Shown piece by piece: positions 1 to 4,738 of a stretch of DNA of 5,618 nt. The DNA is from Actinomycetes bacterium (lineage in GTDB: Bacteria; Actinomycetota; Acidimicrobiia; Acidimicrobiales; Palsa-688): assembly GCA_021808425.1 (NCBI GenBank), contig JAKBBS010000210.1, positions 1 to 5,618 on the forward strand. Direction: 5' to 3'. Every line of letters begins with the position of its first letter. Position 1 is the first letter of the stretch. The position numbers were made by a program, and so were the translations under genes. The notes beneath the pieces were generated by a model. That model was given only the letters and a program-made list of their open reading frames with translations. It was not told the origin of the DNA and ran no database searches.

Positions 1-26
1 GCTGATCCTGATCTAGGCTGATCGGC

Positions 27-308
27 GTGACCGAAGCACCGCCAGTCGAACTCATACCCTCCGGAAACCCCGCCGACGACGATCAGATCGAAAGCGCTGT
101 GGCTGCTTTCCGTCGCCAGATGGACGGTCAGGTCTCCGTATCTGCAACCGTTGTCCAAGACGGCCTGCTCGAGATCTGGGGGGCTCTACCGGACGGGACT
201 GCCCGCGTCGAAGTGGAGCGATGGCTGACCGAGACGCTAAACCGGCACCTGTACTCGGTTAGCGACATCGACAGCCGGCTCGACACCGTCCTCGAAGGGC
301 AGGCGTAG
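27..308 (+). CDS. Small protein of unknown function with weak BON-like pattern
   Basis: This is a 93-residue acidic protein that I do not recognise as a named family. It has no signal peptide, membrane segment or cysteine. Residues about 36-90 alternate strand-helix-strand: a V-x-V-x-A-x-V strand (36-42), then DGLLEIWGALPDG (45-57), an amphipathic helix (about 58-74) and a closing strand ending DIDSRLDTV. That order (DG-hydrophobic strand, G-x-h-P turn, helix, V-x-x-h-x-x-x-L) resembles a single BON domain, but this is my inference from pattern only. The GTG start at 27 is favoured because an in-frame TGA lies at 9-11, so the gene must begin inside the window; no good Shine-Dalgarno is visible. 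It stops 3 bases before the dienelactone-hydrolase gene, so the two are probably co-transcribed and translationally coupled. Being real is supported by the coupling and by G/C-rich third positions; its function is open. Confidence 0.72.
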   Translation: MTEAPPVELIPSGNPADDDQIESAVAAFRRQMDGQVSVSATVVQDGLLEIWGALPDGTARVEVERWLTETLNRHLYSVSDIDSRLDTVLEGQA

Positions 309-311
309 ACG

Positions 312-1013
312 ATGCCCGAGGGACCCCCGAACCCGAGGCAGAATGTCGAGTTCGCCAGCAACGGCGGCGTGGCATACGGATATCTGGCCCTGCCCGAATC
401 CGGGAGCGGACCTGGTGTCGTGGTGATCCAGGAATGGTGGGGTCTCACATCCCACATTGCGGACATCACGGACCGCTTCGCCCGGGAGGGTTTCGTCGCT
501 GTGGCGCCTGACCTCTACGGTGGCGCAACGACCCACGATGCGAGTGAAGCCGGTGAAATGATGTCGAAGCTGCCGGTCGAGCGCGCCACGCGTGACCTAG
601 CAGGGGCGATCGACTTCCTCCTCGGGCGCGACGAGGTGCTCGGCGGCTCAGTGGGTGTAGTCGGGTTCTGTATGGGCGGCGCGTTCGTACTTCGTATGGC
701 GGCCGAGCAGGGTGCCAAGGTGGCCGCTGCTGTCCCGTTCTACCCTGTCGGTCCGCTACCCGAGGACTACGCAGGGCTACGCGCTGCGGTGCTGGCGCAC
801 TTCGGCGACCAGGACGCGTTCATGGACCCGAATGCGGCGGCGGCTCTCGAAGCGTCGTTGCGTACCGGTACTCCGGCTGAGGTCAAGATCGTCCGCTACC
901 CAGCAGGGCATGCTTTCTTGAACGACGAGAACCTTCTCGGAACATACGATCCCGAAGCCGCTGCTGCCGCCTGGGACGCGACGGTTTCGTTCCTAAAGGA
1001 CCACCTCTCCTAG
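312..1013 (+). CDS. Dienelactone hydrolase family protein
   Basis: This is a 233-residue cytosolic alpha/beta hydrolase of the dienelactone hydrolase (carboxymethylenebutenolidase) family, close to the usual length of about 235. Visible hallmarks in order are QEWWGL with Glu41, the family's conserved glutamate that interacts with the nucleophile; APDLYGG (65-71); the nucleophile elbow GFCMGG with Cys120; GDQDAF with Asp168; and PAGHAF with His200. These make up the Cys-Asp-His triad at the expected spacing. Characterised members open dienelactones to maleylacetate in chloroaromatic breakdown. Many homologues have unknown ester or lactone substrates, and nothing here (no catechol dioxygenase or maleylacetate reductase nearby) points to aromatic degradation, so the substrate is left open. 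The ATG at 312 follows the upstream stop by 3 bases; no clear ribosome binding site is seen, consistent with re-initiation from the upstream gene. The family call is secure; the exact reaction is not. Confidence 0.93.
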   Translation: MPEGPPNPRQNVEFASNGGVAYGYLALPESGSGPGVVVIQEWWGLTSHIADITDRFAREGFVAVAPDLYGGATTHDASEAGEMMSKLPVERATRDLAGAIDFLLGRDEVLGGSVGVVGFCMGGAFVLRMAAEQGAKVAAAVPFYPVGPLPEDYAGLRAAVLAHFGDQDAFMDPNAAAALEASLRTGTPAEVKIVRYPAGHAFLNDENLLGTYDPEAAAAAWDATVSFLKDHLS

Positions 1014-1046
1014 GCAGCCAAGCCGACCCGACGGCGCGGTGACTGT

Positions 1047-1076
1047 ATGACCGGGCGACACCCGTCGTGCTATCAT
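1047..1076 (+). promoter_or_regulatory. Putative promoter of the toxin-antitoxin operon
   Basis: A sigma-70-like promoter can be drawn with -35 ATGACC (1047-1052, four matches to TTGACA) and -10 TATCAT (1071-1076, five of six matches to TATAAT), separated by 18 bases. Transcription would begin near 1083, giving a very short leader that still includes the Shine-Dalgarno of the antitoxin gene. The hydrolase gene ends at 1013, so this is the only gap from which the operon could be started independently. This is consensus matching by eye with no experimental support. Confidence 0.5.
1049..1066. promoter_or_regulatory. Inverted repeat, candidate antitoxin operator
   Basis: GACcGGG (1049-1055) faces CCCGTC (1061-1066) across a 5-base spacer, giving six paired positions with one bulged C. 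It lies wholly within the promoter region, overlapping the -35 and the spacer, where a bound ribbon-helix-helix protein would block RNA polymerase. FitA/VapB antitoxins are known to bind inverted repeats in their own promoter together with the toxin, so autoregulation at this site is a reasonable inference. The repeat is short enough to occur by chance in GC-rich DNA. Confidence 0.35.
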
Positions 1077-1083
1077 TGCGAGC

Positions 1084-1090
1084 AGGAGGT
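1084..1090 (+). promoter_or_regulatory. Shine-Dalgarno of the antitoxin gene
   Basis: AGGAGGT is a near-perfect anti-16S match, 8 bases before the GTG at 1099. It settles the choice of that start and suggests the antitoxin is translated more efficiently than the toxin, which has no site of its own beyond coupling. Confidence 0.8.
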
Positions 1091-1098
1091 GGTAGAGC

Positions 1099-1353
1099 GT
1101 GGCTGCGATAAGTGTGCGCGACCTGGATGAGGAAGTTGCCACCCGGTTGAAGATGCGGGCTGCGCGCCACGGTCTGTCGATGGAGGCCGAAGTGCGGGCG
1201 ATCCTCACGGATGCAGTCAGAGACGGAATAGATGAGGAATCGAACCTCGCCGATGCAATCCGGGTGCGCTTTGCAGCGATTGGGGGGGTGGAGCTCGAGA
1301 ATCCTGCTCGCCAAGACCTGCCCAGGGCGGTTGATCTTCCGAAACTGCCGTGA
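1099..1353 (+). CDS. FitA/VapB-type ribbon-helix-helix antitoxin
   Basis: This is an 84-residue antitoxin, the usual length for the FitA family. The N-terminus is a ribbon-helix-helix DNA-binding domain: strand ISVRDL (4-9), helix A about 10-24 (EEVATRLKMRAARHG) and helix B about 27-40 starting SMEAEVRAIL, the pattern typical of FitA (strand-D/N-L, then R-A-x-x-x-G-x-S-x-E-A-E-x-R). The acidic, proline-containing tail (about 45-84) is the part that in this family wraps the PIN toxin and blocks its active site. Its stop overlaps the toxin start by 4 bases (GTGA at 1350-1353), so the pair is translated together. It probably dimerises, binds the inverted repeat just upstream, and represses its own operon. 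The GTG start is supported by a strong ribosome binding site. Confidence in the family is high because of both sequence pattern and partner; the specific subfamily name (FitA rather than VapB) rests on resemblance only. Confidence 0.92.
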   Translation: MAAISVRDLDEEVATRLKMRAARHGLSMEAEVRAILTDAVRDGIDEESNLADAIRVRFAAIGGVELENPARQDLPRAVDLPKLP

Positions 1354-1763
1354 TCGTCATCGACACGAACGTCATCTCTGAGATGATGCGCAACGAACCC
1401 GACCCCGACGTCATCGCCTGGGCCGCCTCGGCAGGGCGGTTGCATACGACCGCGATCACCCTCGCCGAAGTCGACTACGGCCTTGCCCGACTGCCTGAGG
1501 GACGCCGCAGGTACCAGTTGACGGCCATAGCCGCTGGCGTGTTCGCAGACTTCGACGACGTAGTTCTGCCCTTCGATTCTCCTGCTGCTCGCCGATACGG
1601 GACGATCGTGGCTGGCCGCGAGAAGTTAGGTCGCCCAATCGCAAACGCCGACGCGCAGATAGCTGCGATATGTGCTTCCCGGCAAGCGCTTCTAGCTACG
1701 CGAAACACCGCAGATTTCGAAGCAACAGGCGTCACCGTGATCAACCCGTGGCAAACAACCTAA
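1350..1763 (+). CDS. PIN-domain ribonuclease toxin (FitB/VapC type)
   Basis: This is a 137-residue single PIN domain and a presumed Mg2+/Mn2+-dependent ribonuclease that cleaves RNA when freed from the antitoxin. The acidic active-site set is complete: Asp5 in VIDTNVISE, Glu40 in TLAEVDYG, Asp101 in IANADAQIAA, and Asp122 in TRNTADFE, with the usual arginine and asparagine just before it. The C-terminal G-V-x-V-I-N-P-W is also typical of the FitB branch. Nothing suggests inactivation, so the module looks functional. Translation begins at a GTG overlapping the antitoxin stop, with no separate Shine-Dalgarno, so toxin output should depend on translation of the antitoxin. VapC enzymes of known target cut specific tRNAs or the sarcin-ricin loop of 23S rRNA; the target here cannot be told from sequence. 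Confidence 0.94.
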   Translation: MIVIDTNVISEMMRNEPDPDVIAWAASAGRLHTTAITLAEVDYGLARLPEGRRRYQLTAIAAGVFADFDDVVLPFDSPAARRYGTIVAGREKLGRPIANADAQIAAICASRQALLATRNTADFEATGVTVINPWQTT

Positions 1764-1779
1764 GCCGACCTTGCGGGCG

Positions 1780-1800
1780 GAGCGGGGCTTTGAGCCGCTC
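1780..1800 (+). terminator. Weak hairpin after the toxin gene
   Basis: GAGCGG (1780-1785) pairs perfectly with CCGCTC (1795-1800) around a 9-base loop, 16 bases after the toxin stop. There is no run of T after it, so at best it is a non-canonical terminator of the kind proposed in actinobacteria. It could equally be a chance GC-rich hairpin. Confidence 0.25.
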
Positions 1801-1816
1801 TGGCGGTGCCTAAAAC

Positions 1817-1838
1817 CGTCAAATTTGGTCAGGATCTT
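1817..1838 (+). repeat. Left terminal inverted repeat
   Basis: This arm begins CGTCAAATTTGG and ends AGGATCTT. It is matched in inverted orientation by 1972-1993 with a single mismatch at 1829. A shortened direct copy, TCAAATGGTCAGG, is found at 1943-1955 inside the element, suggesting that the arm sequence was partly duplicated inward. Confidence 0.75.
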
Positions 1839-1851
1839 GAACTCAGAAAAG

Positions 1852-1932
1852 TTCTGTACCAAAAAGTGCGTTTCATGAGCGAGGGCTGGTACAGGATTTT
1901 TTGGGAACGAAGATCGTGTACCAAAAGGTGCG
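1852..1932 (+). repeat. Internal TGTACC repeats and hairpin
   Basis: TGTACCAAAAAGTGCG (1855-1870) is repeated directly as TGTACCAAAAGGTGCG (1917-1932) with one change, 62 bases apart. Between them lies an inverted copy: 1852-1860 can pair with 1888-1896 (CTGTACC against GGTACAG, plus one wobble and one further pair) around a 27-base loop. A second small hairpin, GAACT (1839-1843) with AGTTC (1850-1854), precedes it and would compete for some of the same bases. The ordered repeats argue that the element's interior is structured and not decayed coding sequence. Confidence 0.55.
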
Positions 1933-1971
1933 AAAGAACGCTTCAAATGGTCAGGCTGTGTCAGGCCCGCG

Positions 1972-1993
1972 AAGATCCTGGCCAAATTTGACG
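1972..1993 (-). repeat. Right terminal inverted repeat
   Basis: This arm begins AAGATCCT and ends CCAAATTTGACG, the reverse complement of 1817-1838 apart from G1981. Just inside it, GTCAGGC occurs twice at a 10-base step (1950-1956 and 1960-1966). Confidence 0.75.
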
Positions 1994-2149
1994 TTTTCGA
2001 AGCGCACGATTAGACCAAACAATATAGATTGGGACTAATCGATCACCACGCTACGGCGTACAGGCCACGACTGCCTGCATAAGGCGGCTGAGAGACTGTC
2101 ATAGACGTAGCGGTCCCACTCGAGCGCTACTGCCGAAAGAAGCAGGGGA
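1994..2149. other. Gene-free stretch between element and ABC gene
   Basis: Together with 1764-1816 and the palindromic element, this completes a 386-base gap between convergent genes. I see no open reading frame with coding character and no tRNA T-loop motif on either strand. It holds three short inverted repeats: CGATTAG (2007-2013) with CTAATCG (2035-2041) around an AT-rich 21-base loop; CAGGC (2061-2065) with GCCTG (2073-2077); and GTAGCG (2107-2112) with CGCTAC (2125-2130). Their roles are unknown. Confidence 0.5.
2107..2130 (-). terminator. Possible hairpin terminator of the ABC ATPase gene
   Basis: Read on the minus strand, GTAGCG and CGCTAC form a perfect 6-base stem with a 12-base loop, beginning about 20 bases after the stop of the ABC gene. 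No T-run follows on the minus strand, so this is not a textbook intrinsic terminator; position is the main argument. Confidence 0.3.
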
Positions 2150-2944
2150 CTAGACAGCCGTCGCGGACCACCTGGAGGAGCTTCGCGTTACTTGCAATCT
2201 GACCTCGAAGGTCTCCGAGAGGGCATCCCCGGTGATGACCTCCTCCAGGGGACCTGCGGCCATCACCGTCCCGCCACGAAGAAGGAGCGCATGGGTGAAG
2301 CCGGACGGGATCTCCTCGACGTGGTGGGTGACCATGACCGTAGTCGGCGACGAGGCGTCGGCCGCCACCTGGCCCAGGTAGCTGAGCAGCCGCTCCCTGG
2401 CGCCCATGTCGAGGCCGGCGGCGGGCTCGTCGAGGAGAAGCAGCTCCGGCTGCGACATGAGCGCTCGGGCGAGCAGCACCCGCTGTCGTTCCCCCTCCGA
2501 CAACGCCCCGAAAGGTCGTGCGGCGACGTCCGCGATACCTGCGCCGGCAAGTAGCTCCCCGGCGCGGAGGCGATCGGAGCTGCCGTAGGTGCCCCACCAC
2601 GGCTCTAGGGCACCGTCACGCCCCGAAATCACTACTTCAGATGCACTCACGGACGGGATGATCTTCTTCGACAGCGAGCTCGAGGCCACGCCGAGGCGCC
2701 GGCGCAGGACCCGCACGTCGACGCGACCCAACCTCGACCCGAGGATCTCGACCGTGCCCCGCGTCGGGTGGAGGTATCCTGATGCGAGCTCGAAAAGGGT
2801 CGTCTTACCCGAGCCGTTCGGGCCGAGAACGACCCACCGCTGGTCGCCGAAGACTTCCAAGTCGACGGAGTCGAGCACCCTGAGACCCGGCCGGTCGAGG
2901 TCGACGGATTCGAATGCGAGAGCAAGCTTCTTAGCAGCAACCAT
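2150..2944 (-). CDS. ABC transporter ATP-binding protein, ModF/YlmA-like
   Basis: This is a single nucleotide-binding domain of 264 residues counted from the ATG at 2944. All positions here use the longer form that starts at the TTG at 2989 (279 residues); subtract 15 for the chosen start. Walker A is GPNGSGKT (56-63), the signature is LSEGERQR (163-170), Walker B is LLLLDEP (183-189) with catalytic Glu188, the D-loop is AGLD, and the switch histidine is His222 in THHVEEI. The Q-loop position reads VASSSLS, with serine where most ABC ATPases have glutamine. As I recall, VSSSL or VSSAL here is characteristic of the ModF/YlmA-like branch, as are SGYLHPTRGTV and PWWGTY. No permease or binding protein is adjacent, so a partner is unknown and a non-transport role is possible. 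The ATG at 2944 has no clear ribosome site. The upstream TTG has AGGA 5 bases before it, but using it would leave only 9 bases to the divergent argS start. Confidence 0.9.
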   Translation of the reverse strand: MVAAKKLALAFESVDLDRPGLRVLDSVDLEVFGDQRWVVLGPNGSGKTTLFELASGYLHPTRGTVEILGSRLGRVDVRVLRRRLGVASSSLSKKIIPSVSASEVVISGRDGALEPWWGTYGSSDRLRAGELLAGAGIADVAARPFGALSEGERQRVLLARALMSQPELLLLDEPAAGLDMGARERLLSYLGQVAADASSPTTVMVTHHVEEIPSGFTHALLLRGGTVMAAGPLEEVITGDALSETFEVRLQVTRSSSRWSATAV

Positions 2945-2987
2945 CGCCGGAAAAGCTACCGTCTGGCGCGAGACCCGAACTTTTTTC

Positions 2988-2992
2988 AAGGA
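2988..2992 (+). promoter_or_regulatory. Shine-Dalgarno of argS
   Basis: AAGGA lies 6 bases before the ATG at 2999 and supports that start. The surrounding AGGATGTCCT (2989-2998) is nearly self-complementary, so the minus strand also reads AGGA, 5 bases before the alternative TTG start of the ABC gene. Confidence 0.6.
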
Positions 2993-2998
2993 TGTCCT

Positions 2999-4738
2999 AT
3001 GGCCTCACCCGCACAGACCATCACAACACTTCTCGAACCGGCGTTCGCCGCGCTAAGCGAAGGATCGGACCCGATGCTGCGACCGTCGAGCCGGCCGGGC
3101 TTCGATTTTCAGGTGAACGGGTCCATTGCGTTAGCCAAGAAGCTCGGACGCCGACCGCAAGAGATAGCGACCCTAGTGACGTCGGGGGTGGAGCTCAAGG
3201 AGGTCTGCGACTCCGTCGAGGTCACCCCCCAGGGTTTCGTCAACCTGCGAATGGACGACAATTTCCTCGCCTCGTGCGTGTCCGAGGTCGCGGCGGACCC
3301 GCGCCTCGGAGTCGACACAGCCGCCAACCCCCTCACCGTCGTGGTCGACTACTCGTCGCCCAACGTCGCGAAAGAGATGCACGCAGGAATCCTGCGGACG
3401 ACCGTGATCGGCGACTGCTTGTGCCTGCTGCTCGAACACGTCGGGCATCGAGTGATACGGGAGAACCACGTCGGGGACTGGGGCACTCAGTTCGGGATGC
3501 TGATCGAGTACCTGCTCGACCTAGGCGAGGCGGAGGGAGCCCACGAACTGTCCGTCGGGGACCTCGACGGTTTCTACCGGCGCGCCCGAGCGGCCTTCGA
3601 TGCGTCCCCCGATATGCAGGAACGATCCCGCCGGCGCGTCGTGGCGCTCCAGTCCGGCGACCCAGAGACGCTGCGCCTTTGGGGGATCCTCGTCGACGAG
3701 AGCGTCGTATACTTCGAGGACGTCTACGCGAAGCTCGGCGTCAAGCTCACCCGGGCCGACATAGTGGGGGAGAGCTTCTACAACCCGACGCTTGCGCAGG
3801 TCGTAGCTGAACTGGACGAGAAAGGGCTCCTCGTCGAAAGCGAAGGCGCGAAGTGCGTGTTCGTGGACGGCTGGACGAGCCGCGAGGGCGAACCACTGCC
3901 GTTGATCGTCCAGAAGTCCGACGGTGGCTACGGCTACGCGACCACTGACCTCGCAACGCTACGTGATCGCTTCGGCCGCCTCGGCGCCGACCTAGCCGTC
4001 TACGTCGTCGGAGCCCCGCAAGCGCAGCATTTCGCGATGTGCTTCGCGGTGGCAGTCAGAGCGGGGTGGTTGCCGTCGCTCGAGCGTGCAGTGCACGTGG
4101 CTTTCGGGAGCGTCCTCGGGGCGGACCGCAAGATGTTCAAGTCCCGGGCCGGGGCCACGTTCAAGCTCGTCGACCTGCTCGACGAAGCCGTGCAGCGCGC
4201 CGGCGACGCCGTGTCCGCAAGGTCGTTGGATCTGGGCGAGGCGGAACGCGCGAGCGTCGCTCGGATGGTCGGCATCGGCGCCGTCAAGTACGCGGACCTC
4301 TCCACGGACCGCCTGCGTGACTACGTCTTCGACCTGGATCGCATGGTTAGCTTCGACGGCAACACCGGCCCGTACCTGCAGTACGCCCGTGTCCGTTGCC
4401 TTTCCATCTTCCGAAAGGCGGGGCTCGACCCGGCCGACTATCTGGGCGGCGAAATGACAATCCAAGTCGGCCATGAAGCGGAACGCGACCTTGCGTTGGC
4501 GCTGACAGGCTTCGGGGCCGCGACGTCGGCCGCAGTTGAGTCCTGGAGCCCGCACAAGCTGTGCGCCTACCTCTACGAGCTAGCCGGCCTTTACACGACG
4601 TTCTTCGAGAACTGTCCGGTCCTCAAAGCACCCGACGAGGAGACGAAGAGCAGCCGGCTCGCCTTGTGCGCGCTGAGCGCCGCTGTCCTCGGCCAGGGAC
4701 TGTCGCTTCTCGGCATCGAGTCACCGGAGCGGATGTGA
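2999..4738 (+). CDS. argS: Arginyl-tRNA synthetase
   Basis: This is a 579-residue class I aminoacyl-tRNA synthetase that charges tRNA-Arg with arginine in the cytosol; length is normal. Residues about 1-90 form the N-terminal tRNA-binding domain. The catalytic core starts VVVDYSSPNVAKEM (114-127) and includes NHVGDWGTQFGM (156-167), GESFYNPTL (257-265), SDGGYGYATTDLA (307-319), VVGAPQAQHF (336-345) and the KMSKS-equivalent KMFKSRAG (378-385). The DALR anticodon-binding domain follows from about 450 (FDGNTGPYLQYARVR, 452-466) to the family-typical ending LLGIESPERM. The HIGH motif reads HAGI (128-131): the first His and the Gly are present, but the second His is Ile (codon ATC, 3389-3391). That His normally contacts ATP, so the change is surprising in an otherwise intact enzyme. 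The start has AAGGA 6 bases upstream. The stop overlaps the dehydrogenase start (GTGA), indicating an operon. Identification is certain; activity depends on how the HIGH change is tolerated. Confidence 0.97.
   Translation: MASPAQTITTLLEPAFAALSEGSDPMLRPSSRPGFDFQVNGSIALAKKLGRRPQEIATLVTSGVELKEVCDSVEVTPQGFVNLRMDDNFLASCVSEVAADPRLGVDTAANPLTVVVDYSSPNVAKEMHAGILRTTVIGDCLCLLLEHVGHRVIRENHVGDWGTQFGMLIEYLLDLGEAEGAHELSVGDLDGFYRRARAAFDASPDMQERSRRRVVALQSGDPETLRLWGILVDESVVYFEDVYAKLGVKLTRADIVGESFYNPTLAQVVAELDEKGLLVESEGAKCVFVDGWTSREGEPLPLIVQKSDGGYGYATTDLATLRDRFGRLGADLAVYVVGAPQAQHFAMCFAVAVRAGWLPSLERAVHVAFGSVLGADRKMFKSRAGATFKLVDLLDEAVQRAGDAVSARSLDLGEAERASVARMVGIGAVKYADLSTDRLRDYVFDLDRMVSFDGNTGPYLQYARVRCLSIFRKAGLDPADYLGGEMTIQVGHEAERDLALALTGFGAATSAAVESWSPHKLCAYLYELAGLYTTFFENCPVLKAPDEETKSSRLALCALSAAVLGQGLSLLGIESPERM

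Larger units (their letters stand above)
1817..1993. mobile_element. MITE-like palindromic element with 22-base inverted ends
   Basis: The left end 1817-1838 and the right end 1972-1993 are inverted copies matching at 21 of 22 positions; both contain CAAATTTGG and AGGATCTT. The single difference (T1829 against G1981) would still pair as a U-G wobble in RNA. An A4 run (1812-1815) outside the left end and a T4 run (1994-1997) outside the right end nearly extend the match, off by one base. The interior is more AT-rich than the neighbouring genes and has no convincing coding sequence. Size, terminal repeats and intergenic position fit a miniature inverted-repeat transposable element or an ERIC-like dispersed palindrome. 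I see no clear target-site duplication and there is no transposase in the window, so mobility is inferred. A large structured RNA or a two-way terminator for the convergent flanking genes is an alternative. Confidence 0.6.

Noticed and set aside
1..24. Direct repeat GCTGATC at 1-7 and 18-24
   Set aside because: Only 7 bases and two copies at the window edge; too little to support an iteron or operator.
1692..1985. A 97-codon minus-strand frame crossing the toxin 3' end and the element
   Set aside because: It overlaps the end of a well-supported toxin gene antisense and has no recognisable domain or ribosome binding site.
1806..1991. A 61-codon GTG-start reading frame on the + strand spanning the palindromic element
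   Set aside because: It is almost coextensive with the inverted-repeat element, is unusually rich in Arg, Lys and aromatic residues, and its repeats follow the DNA repeats; no ribosome site is seen. More likely a chance frame than a gene.
1817..1993. CRISPR-like array
   Set aside because: Repeats are too few, of unequal spacing and in mixed orientation; no cas genes are present.
1994..2149. Possible tRNA or small RNA gene in the gap
   Set aside because: No T-loop GTTCRA motif, acceptor stem or CCA end could be found on either strand; the hairpins present are short and isolated.
2589..3056. Long + strand frame opposite the ABC ATPase
   Set aside because: It is an antisense shadow with low-complexity Arg/Ser/Thr content; the ATPase on the minus strand has all expected motifs.
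2992..3810. A 272-codon + strand frame overlapping argS
   Set aside because: Its product is Arg/Pro/Gly-rich low-complexity sequence, as expected from a shifted frame of a GC-rich gene; argS in the neighbouring frame has complete family motifs.
3992..4555. Long minus-strand frame opposite argS (187 codons)
   Set aside because: It is the antisense shadow of the ArgRS catalytic core, with no independent start signals.
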